From: Nitzschia sp. pyKryTriq1
Lineage: Eukaryota; Bacillariophyta; Bacillariophyceae; Bacillariales; Bacillariaceae
Length of the DNA: 64,000 nt
Assembly: GCA_956465555.1 (NCBI GenBank)
Contig: OY101117.1
Coordinates: 2,542,001-2,606,000, forward strand
Reading direction: 5' to 3'
Below the pieces are notes generated by a model. That model saw nothing but the letters and a program-made list of their open reading frames with translations, was not told the DNA's origin and made no database searches. This document shows, piece by piece, positions 42,993 through 52,804 of the stretch. The translations under genes were made by a program, and so were the position numbers. Position 1 is the stretch's first letter. Every line of letters starts with the position of its first letter.

Positions 42993-43569
42993 CGTTGTAT
43001 GTCGGTACCAATGTATAAGTCTATATTAGAGAGACGTTGTCGCTGCTGCTGCTGCTGCTGCTGCTTCTGTGTCAGTTCAGAGTTCAGGGCGGGTATGTTT
43101 GTGGATGCATGGACATGGGCTTCGCATAATAATAAAACGACAAAACTTTTGTGACACGCCGGCCGGTCGCCCGAGAGAGCGAGCCAGTCTGACCAGCCAC
43201 CGACCGACCGAACGTCTGCTTGGCCCTGCCCTACAGGCGTTCCTGTGCCGGTATTGTACTGGTACCGTGGTACCTTGCCCTGCCCGCCTGTTCAATGAGG
43301 TCCATTGAGTCGAGTCGCCGAGTCGTGTCGTCTCTAAACTCTGGCTGCGACTAAAACAAAGCACGCCGGGCGGCAACGGTCCAATCGCCAATATTAATCT
43401 ATTTGCGTATGTTTTTTGGATACAGCATCATCATCACTATCTCGGAGCTCGGAACCGATAACACTTCCACTTCTTCATCATCGCCATTCTTCCGACAAAG
43501 TCCATCTTTCAAAGCTTTTGATTATCCAATCAAGCCAATCAAGCCAATCAAGCCAATCAATCAACCATC
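42993..43569. other. Divergent intergenic region
   Basis: This spacer separates divergent starts at 42992 and 43570. It has a (GCT)6-7 run at about 43036-43063, a GTACTGGTACCGTGGTACC patch at 43256-43275, and a short tandem of CAATCAAGC units at about 43528-43565 just before the plus-strand ATG. No gene is seen. Confidence 0.55.
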
Positions 43570-44103
43570 ATGAGTACCGAAAAAATGGAAACTTACTACG
43601 TCGATGCCTCGGCCCCGGCCATGGCCGTCCCTGCACAAGGCGTCCGGACTTCTCATCTTTGCTGTGGCTGCTGCTGTGATACCCGTCGGGCCACCATCAT
43701 TGTCAATGCCATCAATGTGACTTTCTCCATCATGGCTCTGGCGGGTATTGGAGTCCTCACCAGCGACAACTTTGCCAGTCAGTTCGACGACGATGCCGTC
43801 AAGGCCGAGCTCGCCACGGTCTCTTCCGCGGCGTGGGTTGCCTACCTAGTCGCTGCCCTGGCCATTGCATGTGGTGCCTTGGGAATTTATGGAGCCAAGG
43901 AGTACAAGGGATGGATGGTGATCGTATCTGGAGTTTGGTATGTCATCAATGCGGTGTTGAGTATTTTGGGAGGAGGCATCGGTGGTGCTATCATGTCTGG
44001 ATTCTTCGCCTATCCCCACTTTGTCCTTTATCAGGAGATGAAGAAGGGTATCATGACCGAAGAGAACTACCCCAACGAAAAGCATTCTTGCTGCTGTGTC
44101 TAG
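43570..44103 (+). CDS. Small multi-pass membrane protein with Cys-rich ends, intronless copy
   Basis: This 177-aa protein opens with a short hydrophilic stretch and a Cys cluster (HLCCGCCCDTRRATI). About four hydrophobic helices follow: VNAINVTFSIMALAGIGVL, WVAYLVAALAIACGALGIYG, WMVIVSGVWYVINAVLSIL and IGGAIMSGFFAYPHFVLY. It ends LYQEMKKGIMTEENYPNEKHSCCCV. The clustered Cys residues at both ends could be palmitoylated. The gene at 55456-56258 encodes a clear paralogue with the same start and end blocks but an intron exactly after CCCD. Function is unknown. Confidence 0.75.
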   Translation: MSTEKMETYYVDASAPAMAVPAQGVRTSHLCCGCCCDTRRATIIVNAINVTFSIMALAGIGVLTSDNFASQFDDDAVKAELATVSSAAWVAYLVAALAIACGALGIYGAKEYKGWMVIVSGVWYVINAVLSILGGGIGGAIMSGFFAYPHFVLYQEMKKGIMTEENYPNEKHSCCCV

Positions 44104-44715
44104 AAATACTGTGATTGTTCCTGCAAGCAGACAATCACCGTTGTATTATTTGTTCGTTTCTACTCAATCCTTCTAGGCGTCATACGAGGAGATTGCCGCC
44201 GCCAGTGACAGCGGCAAATACCTTTTAGAAGTAAACAACAACAACACTGTCTCCACCGAAACAGTTTACTGTAATAGCTTCATGCTACACAGTCGTTTGT
44301 CGTTTCGCTTTGGTCTGCTCTAATACCGGTACAGGTGCGAGTAAATAATAATAATAATAATATTATTATCATAGTGTACACGGTCTGGCCTCCATCGTGA
44401 TCGCTCAAGAATTGGAGAAATATTTGCCAACTTGCTTCCGCGTGGAAGAATATTTTATCGCACATCCAATCAATAATCCAAATCCGAAATCATCACAACA
44501 TAAAATATCATTTCTCATTTCGCACAACGAACAAAACGCATGCACCACCCAAACTTCATCACACCATCGTCACTGCCTTGTCTTTATCTTTGCAACTGTC
44601 TCTTACAAAACTCATATTGTCAACCTGACCAGCCCCGAGATCAGACTACTGCGAGAGATAAAAAATCCGAGGCTTCAGCTTCAGCCATTCAATTGAGTAC
44701 GTAATAGTAGACTTG
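44104..44715. other. Intergenic region, no gene seen
   Basis: About 610 bp between two plus-strand genes. It has a short (AAT)n/(ATT)n palindromic tract at about 44345-44370 and no coding signal; it presumably holds the promoter of the downstream oxygenase. Confidence 0.45.
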
Positions 44716-46353
44716 ATGAGATCCTCCAAACAATGGCTCTGCCTTCTGGTTCTCGGTCGTGTTGGCACGTGGTGGGCCACCCTCTTGGTGTCAGTGCAGA
44801 CAAGAAACGTTGAATCCTGGTCCTTCCAGACGGCATGGCAGCCCGGAAATGTGATGGGAAATTTTCGGCATTCTCGTTCGCCATGGCAACTACTACGAGT
44901 ACACAAGGCAGGCACCACCACAACGAGAAGTAGTTCTTCTTCCTTGTCGATGACCAGCACTGTAGCTGTTGCTCCTGCCATCGAGCTCCACGCCGTCGCC
45001 TATTCTGGTCTCAACAAAAAAGAGTTTCAGATCATCCAAGAAATGGTAGAGACTGCATGCTGGGAAGGAATCGGTCTATCGGTCACCTGCAACTCATCGG
45101 CTATAAATCCCAAGCTCCAACAAGAAACCCCGACAAAGTCTCCTCGAATCATTGGCGCCCTTGGTCGGGTTCTTTTGTTGCACACCAATCTTGACAACGA
45201 AAGTATTGAGAATATTGAATATGCCATTGGGGAACAGATGGATAGTTTACTGTACTCTGAGCCACCACTGTTGACGCAACCTGTCCTGGTGAAACTACAG
45301 AATCCAACATTTCCCACGTATAACAACAGTCTGACCAGTGCAAGCACCGGAGAGAGTTTAAAGTTATTGATGGAGCAGGAATTGGACATGTATGAGATGA
45401 ACAAACCTATCGTTGAGGAGAATGTCGGAAGCGATCGTAAAAGTACCAAAGGCGCCTGCTGTCCCAGTATCCACGTGGAGCTAGATGCAGCCGAAGTGAC
45501 GGATGCTCACTCGTCGACGACCTGGTGGGATACCAGTACGCTGCTCGTCTTTGATGATCTGGTGAATGACGACCTACGCAAACGACTGTTACAAACAACA
45601 TTGGGTCCTAATGCGAGGCATTGGAATGATATTGAAAAGGGTCCGGATCCCGGGCGATGGGTTCGAGGAGGACTGATGGACACTGCGGGCGGGGACGACG
45701 AGGAAGGCGAGTCGGCAGCAATAGACGCCACCACGCCGATGTCATGTTGGGGGCTGAAAGACGAGGCGGTGGAAGATGTCTGCTTCAATCAGCATGATGC
45801 TATCGATGAGTTCGAAAGAATTCTATCGGAAGAAGTGTTTCCTCAGTTTGTTGTGTCGCGTCTCCCAGAAGCGGTTTTTGGCGCATGTGTGTCTCCCCTA
45901 ACTGCCAATGCACCAACTCATGACGATCATTTCGACTATCACATTGATGGAGACCCGAATCTGACCCCGCCATCGCCCTGGACAGATATTTATGGTCGTT
46001 ATCCAAACCGACTCAACGGTAAACCTCGTTTCATGAGTTGCCTCGTGTATTTGAACGATGAATGGGACGCCGATGAATTTGGTGCGCCTACCAGATTTCT
46101 CGATCTACCTACCGATGAGCACTACGACGTGTTGCCTAAACCGGGAAGGTGTATCATTATGGATCAGGACTTGTCGCATACAGTGGTAGCTCCAAAAGCT
46201 TCTGCGGGAAAGCGACCTCGGTATTCAATTGTGTGGAAACTGATCCTTCATCCCAAGGAAGACCTTCAGGACATGACTGATCTGGCTGGTGATGATCGAG
46301 AATGGCCGAAGCCTCTACTGTTTGGTAGCGCAAAATCTCCTGCTAGTTTATGA
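44716..46353 (+). CDS. 2OG-Fe(II) oxygenase (prolyl-hydroxylase-like) with N-terminal signal
   Basis: This 545-aa protein starts at the ATG at 44716. The N-terminus is hydrophobic (WLCLLVLGRVGTWWATLLVSV), consistent with a secretory or plastid-directed signal. The middle region (about 80-260) is unrecognised. The catalytic part is at the C-terminus: WWDTSTLLVFDDLVNDDLRKR starts the double-stranded beta helix; HFDYHIDGDPN (about residue 409) holds the HxD iron motif; MSCLVYLNDEW is a core strand; DLSHTVVAP (about residue 488) gives the distal His; and RPRYSIVWKL gives the 2-oxoglutarate Arg. It should hydroxylate a substrate using O2 and 2-oxoglutarate; the substrate is unknown. Confidence 0.83.
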   Translation: MRSSKQWLCLLVLGRVGTWWATLLVSVQTRNVESWSFQTAWQPGNVMGNFRHSRSPWQLLRVHKAGTTTTRSSSSSLSMTSTVAVAPAIELHAVAYSGLNKKEFQIIQEMVETACWEGIGLSVTCNSSAINPKLQQETPTKSPRIIGALGRVLLLHTNLDNESIENIEYAIGEQMDSLLYSEPPLLTQPVLVKLQNPTFPTYNNSLTSASTGESLKLLMEQELDMYEMNKPIVEENVGSDRKSTKGACCPSIHVELDAAEVTDAHSSTTWWDTSTLLVFDDLVNDDLRKRLLQTTLGPNARHWNDIEKGPDPGRWVRGGLMDTAGGDDEEGESAAIDATTPMSCWGLKDEAVEDVCFNQHDAIDEFERILSEEVFPQFVVSRLPEAVFGACVSPLTANAPTHDDHFDYHIDGDPNLTPPSPWTDIYGRYPNRLNGKPRFMSCLVYLNDEWDADEFGAPTRFLDLPTDEHYDVLPKPGRCIIMDQDLSHTVVAPKASAGKRPRYSIVWKLILHPKEDLQDMTDLAGDDREWPKPLLFGSAKSPASL

Positions 46354-46425
46354 AGTCATGGCTCGAAACGGACACAATTGCCCCAAAATTACCAGTTCTT
46401 CTTTCAAAATTTCCATCCCTTCTTA

Positions 46426-47984
46426 TCAGTCGAGATCCATCGGAGAATCGATCAGATCGCGTCTATGTTTTCCGGCATCCTCTCCATCGTTTCTTTTACG
46501 ATACAACGTACGCAAAAGGCCCGATACCTTTTCTCTGGCAATCTCATCCGTGACTTCCGTCCAGACTCCTGAGTATCTAGACAGAAAACGCCCTGAAGCC
46601 TGTTTCACCATCTGAACGATCTTTGACGCAAGAGCCGTCTTTTCCTGCTTGTTCCGGAGCTGGTTGTATTCCATTACGTAGGAGTCCACGATGGCAGTCA
46701 GTCTGAGATTCCCGGCAGTTTGATGAATTGGTTTGCCGCGCCCGAAGAGGATATCGGAATGCAGCGGGAGAAAGATGATGTCGGGCACCCCCGCTCTTAC
46801 AAGTTGTTCCGTAGTCCTCCGTCCCTGGAGAAACTCCAGGTGGTGTTTCACACGAATACGACCTTCATCGTTGATCGGAGAAAGATGGGATGGGATTCCA
46901 TACGACCTCAAGGAGAGCATCCAGTCGGTGAAGGAGCCACAGTGAACCCTTGTTTTTGCCTTGTTCTCGCTATCCATGCCATGTAGTAGTTGGCTCATGA
47001 ATGCTTGGAATTGCGGTAAGGAATCATCTGCAACACAGTGGTGACAAGCTCCTTTCTTCATAGGAAATGTTGAAAAGACGCGACATGCTGAGATCTCTTG
47101 CTCGGTTCTATGGAGCAAAGAGTAATCCAACCTAGTCGACGAAGGATCCACGCGATGGAATACTAACATGACCGCCATCAACTCGCTGGGCTGGTCAAGA
47201 CGTAGTTGGAAGGTATACCAGAGCGCTCTAGCCTGTGGATTCAAGTAAAACTGTTAGGGAAGCCATGTTGTTCCTCCTTTCTGAGCCTAAAGATCTTTCT
47301 ATGACGTACCACGCAAGCCGCAGAAGGACGACTTTGATCGCTCAAAATGGTAGAACATATCATTCTGCCAGCCCGATCACGTTCTGGCAAGACTTGAAAG
47401 TAGCCCTTTTTCAAAACCCCGATATCCGCTTGGCTTAAATCATCCATTTCAATCTCCTTCCCAAGTTTTGATTCTCCCCATAATTGCATTTTCCAGTGAT
47501 AATGTCGCAGTACATCCGCAGCAGCTTTAGAGACATCGTAGTTGGATGCTCTCAGAAACCTTTCACATGAAACCGGGTGGTACGCAAAGTCAGGATTCTG
47601 CATTTCAGCCAAAGCAAAAGGCTGCGAACGAGGATCGCTTTGTTGTCTCGCCTGCAAACGAAGCTGCTGCTGTAATTCCGTGATTTTGCCTTCTATAAAT
47701 TCTCTGGTAACCTCGGGCAGCTCATCGACCCCGTGAACTTCATTGAAGGCCTTTTCCCGTTGCTTCTGGGAGAGATCATTCATAGCATTTGATATTAGAG
47801 CGCTTGCACATGTTTCGACAGATTGCGGCCCCGGTGAAAACTTTCTAGGGGACGCGGCATGAACATGTTCGAGAGAAACTGACACATGGTCCAATGTCCG
47901 ATTTAAATTGTCTACACCAAGGAATTGCTCATCCCTAATGTTGTCCAGATCAGGTGCATCGTTTGCTGATATATCTCGATTCAT
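46426..47984 (-). CDS. CRAL-TRIO-N-like plus DUF6824 protein (diatom family), copy 2
   Basis: Exon 1 is 47984-47310 and exon 2 is 47232-46426 (intron 77 nt, phase 0), giving 493 aa. Exon 1 has NEVHGVDELPEVTREFIEG, then CERFLRASNYDVSKAAADVL, LRHYHWKMQLWGESKLG and GYFQVLPERDRAGRMIC, the same block as in the gene at 16279-18312. Exon 2 begins ARALWYTFQLRLDQPSE and ends with DUF6824 (HSDILFGRGKPIHQTAGNLR to AREKVSGLLRTLYRK). The intron falls just before the AR-x-x-WY motif in both genes. Function is unknown; the region before the intron resembles the N-terminal part of Sec14-like lipid-binding proteins. Confidence 0.76.
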
Positions 47985-48277
47985 AACTTTTCAATCATAC
48001 GATCTTCTGAATCCCTGCTAGATTGAAGCGACTACTCTTTCTCTCTTTCCACTGGCACTGGGGGGATTGGAATTGTTTCAGTCTCTGATTGTGGCCCTGC
48101 GCTCTATGTACTGTATTACCCTGAAATGCCGGTAACAAAGCATTCGAATCCGTCCAGGATTATTTCTGGTCTAATGAAGAAGGCTTGAGGGTGTTGCGCC
48201 GAAAGGGAAAAGGGCCAAAAGGGACCATAAAATCTGCATGCAGAAGAATAAATAAATAATAAATACGAAGCACGCAC

Positions 48278-48278
48278 G

Positions 48279-48310
<32 letters not shown>

Positions 48311-48317
48311 GGTGGTG
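48278..48317. repeat. (GTT)6(GGT)7 microsatellite
   Basis: Six GTT units are followed directly by about seven GGT units, then a few GTGT bases. It lies upstream of the minus-strand gene that starts at 47984. Confidence 0.75.
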
Positions 48318-49019
48318 TGTGAGATTCGATTCTTCTTCTAAAATTCGTTCCGTCTATTCGTAGAGTTCTTGTACCGCCGGTATTCTACCGTGCTTACCGC
48401 GCGCTACTGGACATTAATTGTTGCATCCATGAAGTGGCCCGCTACCCAGGGCATATCGGCGACATTATGGCTCCTGCGTGGCATGCTTGAAACACGATTC
48501 TCTTCCCCCACTTTTGATCCTGAGACTTCCAGAGATTCTTTGTGTTCTCCTGGATTTTGGTTATAAATAGCAAAACACAGACTTGCTTATTTGGCTTTAT
48601 TCGATGCAAGACTGAAAAATATCTTGTCATTAAAAAATCAACACGCCCTTTTCTCATAGTAGTCCGAGGATCAAACTCCATCTTATAAGCCCTATGAAAA
48701 CGGGACAGAACGAAGACGGCAAATTTTCGGGCTGTAGGGACCAGAAAAAAAGCGCGCGTAAGCGCGTACGCGCAGCGCAGCGCGCATGCGGAAAAAAGGG
48801 AGGCGGGGGGCGGGTACATACCCAATACGTAGATACGGACCACCGAGAGCGCGGCATAAAAATAAATGACACGAGATGATCATTATCATCATCGTCAGGG
48901 ATGTCGTTGTCTTCGGGGAACAAAGCCGCGAAGGCTAAGTCGAGTTGAAAACGAAGGGTCTTCTTGTAGGATCCCATTGTCGATCAACCGAAAGGTTCGT
49001 TCGATGATGGTTTTAATGG

Positions 49020-49124
49020 TTCCTGGTAGGGCATCACACGTAAAGCGAGACGTGGGAAAATCTGCTTTCGCGGGAAAAGCAAATTTTCCCACGTCTCGCT
49101 GTACGTGTGATGCCCTACCAGGAA
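49020..49124. repeat. 105-bp near-perfect palindrome
   Basis: Arms 49020-49061 and 49083-49124 (42 bp each) are reverse complements with one mismatch seen, around a 21-bp spacer that itself has TGCTTT/AAAGCA ends. It begins TTCCTGGTAGGGCATCACAC. It would form a stable cruciform or hairpin and may be a small foldback or MITE remnant. Homologous peptide frames on both strands here are a by-product of the palindrome. Confidence 0.8.
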
Positions 49125-49800
49125 TCATTCGGACATTGCGGGCGAGAATTGAATTTATGACTATTTGGGTGGTGTGTGAAAAATAGGTGTAAAGGGGAAT
49201 GTACAGGGTCAATTTTAGGGGGCGGATAATCAGTTAGGCGCCAAAGGAGGTGGTTTGCAGTTTATGTGCGGTTGTTGCAGTAAAAAAACTGCAGAGGTGC
49301 GGAAAGGAATTTATTTAGAGTTGAGGATTTTTATTCAGCGCGGAAACTTTTATTTTGCAGTTGTGGGACTGTGACGTAGCGGGTTGTGTAGTAGAGGATA
49401 GTAATATGTCACGTACACCCGTATTGTCAACGTTCCGTATAAAGTGGCGTGTATAAGTACTTACTGTTTTAGGCCAATGTTTTCAGGTGCGACATGAGTT
49501 TGGGCCGCTATGGCCTTTTTTCAGGCCTCTAGATGTTTGCCTTTGAAAGAATCGGCGAGCTTTTTCCACAGAGATGTCGAAGGCTTTGGATGCATGATTA
49601 TTTGGAAGCATGGTCCATTGTCTGTCTTCATGATCATGAACATTGCATTACGAGTACGAATACAATTGAGAAAGAAAGCGCATAAAAGAAAGACGCATAG
49701 AGCGTTATGATGACGCGAGCGTTATTGAGGACGAGCGTTATTGATGACGACGATGATTCCTCGGCGAGCTCTAGATAGCCAATCACAAGCTCAAGTTAGG

Positions 49801-49891
49801 TGAGGCAGTTCGTCAAAGAACTGAGGCAGTTCGGAACGAACTGCCTCACTATTCGCCATTACTTAACGTATTGAGAATGATTTCGTTAAGT
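49801..49891. repeat. Cluster of short hairpins
   Basis: TGAGGCAGTTCG occurs directly at 49801-49812 and 49822-49833 and inverted at 49837-49848. The second copy and its inverse form an 11-bp stem with a 3-nt loop (49823-49847). A separate 8-bp inverted pair, ACTTAACG and CGTTAAGT, lies at 49861-49868 and 49884-49891. Confidence 0.7.
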
Positions 49892-50376
49892 AAATTAGTG
49901 AAGCACCCTCCCTACGATTGCTGAAGTTGCCACGAAGACTGCGAAACCCCCCCCGCCGCGCGCCGAAGCGCGCCCGCGCCCCGACCACGCACGCACGAAC
50001 GCGAACATTGTTTTTTTCGTCCTTTTTACGGATCACAGACATACTGTACAGTGCGTTGTTTCGATCATAAATTACAACACGAAAAAGCAAGCGGTAGTCT
50101 TTGTATTACCACGTAGTCTCTAGAGTAGTCAAATATAACGAGAAACCCTGCACATGTATCCATCTACAGTAGTACTTCAGTTTTAGAAGGAGAGAGGTAG
50201 TTTTCCAGCTCTCTACTCTCTCGTCTCTATTTGTCCAGCCAAGAGCTTAGCGGTGGCTACTACGTACGAGTACTGCAGTAGGCGTTAGGCTGGATCTCGG
50301 GATGAATGGAATCAGCTAGACCCGGGTAATCCTGCGACGCTTTTGCGAGTCATTGCTTGTCACGTAACGCTCGTCC

Positions 50377-52038
50377 TCAATCGTAATGCCGTTGATCTTT
50401 TTGTCGGAATTTCATAGCGGACCATCTAGCGACGACCAAAACTGCAAGAATGATACTTCCAGTAATTCGAAAGTCCATCATTCCATCGACGGGTAAGGCG
50501 TTGACCGAGCCGCTGGGATTTCCGACACCAACATTGTTGTTGCCGTTGGACAAGGATCGTAGTCGTTTGAGCGGGGTCTTGACGTCATCAAGGACTGCGG
50601 CTACTACTTCTGCCGCTTTGTTCGGAAGTACTACATCGCTGGCGCCGTAAGAACGTGCTAAAGATTCTTCGATTCCATATTCGAGCGATTCCTCGAAAGG
50701 AACCCAATTCAAATTACCACACTTGATTTCTTCCATTTTCTCCTCCAACAAATCAATACCCGTGAAATCCCGAACTTGCTCTAGGGTACGTTTGGTTCCC
50801 AAACCAAAGCGAGAATGTCGAATCTGCGCGGATTCAAGCGCTTCTTTCTCTGTTGAGTTGAAATGTGACCCAATACCTAGAAGCATGTTGACGCGCTTGG
50901 TACCGAATGTATGCCATTGATCGTGTTTCGCGTCAATCTCGCCCATCCACTTCCAGTTATTCTCAAAAATGGTGTCCTGTACAGCCTTCGCTCCTCCGTC
51001 CTCTCCAGGTTTGTGTTTACGCGTTCCACGCCCCCATGTGTGGACCACCGGATTACTTTGATGCCCATGGTAGTCATGCGTGACGAGCACTTTATCTGGA
51101 GTATAAACGTCGTATCCATAGGTAAAAAATCGAATGCCTCGACTGCCTTCTTCTCCGTCAAAGACCCCGTCCAAATATGGATCCACAGGGACATTGACTT
51201 CGCCATGACATCTATGAAAACTAAGACCAGCACCCCACATAGCATTCGTCAATTTTGGTTTTTGTAGCCCGCGGCATTCTTTGGTTCCCCAATTGCGAAT
51301 CGACGATGTAAAGGTGACCATGCAGAGATTTGGAACAGTCTTTGGATCCTTGTTGTTCTGCTCAATATCTGCCACATAGGTACTGAGAACAGCATAATCA
51401 TTTTCTGTGCGATGATGCATCGCTATGAGTCCCTGATCATAATGATCGCTAAAGTCCATGTGCGAGTCAATTTGCATGCAAAAATCTTGCAATTGGATGG
51501 GCTCCAGATCGATTTCGTCAGGTTCGAATCGATGAACGTAATCCCAGTTGACCATGGCAGAAAGCTTCGCACGTGCCCAAGTAGGACCTTTGGACATGGC
51601 AGAATCGACACGAACCGATCGAACTTGGCTCTTGTACTCTTCACAATTGTCATTGTATTCACTACAATATCGAGGCCAGCACCCTTGATCATCGACAAGC
51701 TCGGAATTTGGTTGCGTCTGATCGATAATACGGATAAAGATCCGTTTCGGGTTGGCGGCGCGGGTAAAGGCATTGTGAATCGTTCGGGCGCACAATTTGT
51801 CACGAAAGGCCGCTATCAACATATGAATAGGAGTATCCATGGCTTGATTGTCACTCCGGTCGACCGTGTAGTGATAAGGCGGACATTCCCCCGAAACCGC
51901 ACACGAGCTCTCGGCAACATCCACATACCCAAAGGGGCCGTTCGGAAAGAGCTTGCGATTCTCATCGTTGTCCCTCGCAAGCAACGCGTTCCCGTAGGGA
52001 TGATCTTTATGAAATTCTTCAAATTTCTTGTCTGACAT
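50377..52038 (-). CDS. GlcNAc-transferase of the Skp1/GT60 type with a C-terminal hydrophobic segment
   Basis: The protein is 553 aa from the ATG at 52038; an in-frame ATG at 52098 would add 20 mostly hydrophobic residues (SFSSFLSLIIIV), giving a possible type II anchor. The core matches the [Skp1]-GlcNAc-transferase family: IHMLIAAFRDKLCARTIHNAF, IRIIDQTQPNSELVDDQGC, SKGPTWARAKLSAMV, the metal-binding QIDSHMDF (DxD-like), GAGLSFHRCHGEVNVPVDPYLDGVFDGEE and FFTYGYDVYTP. Such enzymes add GlcNAc from UDP-GlcNAc to hydroxyproline on Skp1 or to other acceptors. One hydrophobic helix near the C-terminus (ITGSIILAVLVVARW) is unusual and suggests a tail anchor. Acceptor unknown. Confidence 0.85.
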   Translation of the reverse strand: MSDKKFEEFHKDHPYGNALLARDNDENRKLFPNGPFGYVDVAESSCAVSGECPPYHYTVDRSDNQAMDTPIHMLIAAFRDKLCARTIHNAFTRAANPKRIFIRIIDQTQPNSELVDDQGCWPRYCSEYNDNCEEYKSQVRSVRVDSAMSKGPTWARAKLSAMVNWDYVHRFEPDEIDLEPIQLQDFCMQIDSHMDFSDHYDQGLIAMHHRTENDYAVLSTYVADIEQNNKDPKTVPNLCMVTFTSSIRNWGTKECRGLQKPKLTNAMWGAGLSFHRCHGEVNVPVDPYLDGVFDGEEGSRGIRFFTYGYDVYTPDKVLVTHDYHGHQSNPVVHTWGRGTRKHKPGEDGGAKAVQDTIFENNWKWMGEIDAKHDQWHTFGTKRVNMLLGIGSHFNSTEKEALESAQIRHSRFGLGTKRTLEQVRDFTGIDLLEEKMEEIKCGNLNWVPFEESLEYGIEESLARSYGASDVVLPNKAAEVVAAVLDDVKTPLKRLRSLSNGNNNVGVGNPSGSVNALPVDGMMDFRITGSIILAVLVVARWSAMKFRQKDQRHYD

Positions 52039-52804
52039 GACGATTATTATTAAGCTGAGGAAAGACGAGAAAGATTGGTTTAAATGACGACGACACATCA
52101 CAACTCCTCACGACGAAGGATGAAGGATCGCTCATCTCCCGCTGTCTCTCGTGCACGAGAATGTCTCTATTTTCAGTTTGTGCTGTTTTATTGTGATGAG
52201 GGTCATTGTGCGAGGTCCGCGAGGTCTCCCCTTACAGTAGACAACATGAACGCGAGCCGGGCGTTACGAAGTATTGGCCGCACACATTATTTTCCCTAAT
52301 GTACTATCGACCTTGCTCCTGTATCTTGCTTTTGAGAAGGGAAACGCAACAGCAGAGACCAGAACTCTCTAGATTTTTAGGAGAAGTGAATACGCTAGTT
52401 TGAAACGCAAAAGCACATGTAGGAGTTTTCTTCGAGTGTTGCAGCGATGGCCCAGCAACGTTCCTTGTCGCGGGCAGAGCTGGCCATCAATCCATTTTGG
52501 CATTCAACCGCGCTGTTGGAACTGTATACTCGACCCGTCGGTCTTGAGAGAGATTTGAATGATGAACTTTGTTTATGTATCAAGGTCTATTGGCGAGAAA
52601 TTTCGAGCGGCAGAAATTTCTACAGAGAGGCAGTTGGGAGAGGAACATGAAGCCATATGCATACATGCACCTTGACCGCAACTGAACTGCGTCGATCGTA
52701 GAGGAAACCCCTTCTCTCATAATACTGAAGCGTTACTCCTGTAATACTCAATTTCATCCATTTGAAGACGGGAAGTTGCCGCGTCCCTTTCCTCTCTTTG
52801 AAGG
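52039..52804. other. Divergent intergenic region
   Basis: About 765 bp separate divergent starts at 52038 and 52805. A 67-codon plus-strand frame at 52447-52650 has protein-like composition but no recognised feature. No repeat array was noticed. Confidence 0.45.

Larger units (their letters stand above)
47985..50376. other. 2.4-kb gene-poor, hairpin-rich region
   Basis: No gene could be supported. It contains a (GTT)6(GGT)7 run (48278-48317), a CG-rich patch at 48750-48815, a 105-bp palindrome (49020-49124), short hairpins (49801-49891) and a GC-rich patch at 49945-50005. Open frames of about 60-130 codons occur on both strands around 48440-49212. One begins MGSYKKTLRFQLDLAF (48977, minus) and has plausible composition at first but runs into low-complexity sequence. 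This could be a degraded transposon region. Confidence 0.5.

Noticed and set aside
48440-49212. Possible small genes on both strands near the palindrome
   Set aside because: The similar peptides on both strands result from the palindrome, and the rest is low-complexity, CG-rich sequence. A transposon remnant is possible but no domain is visible.
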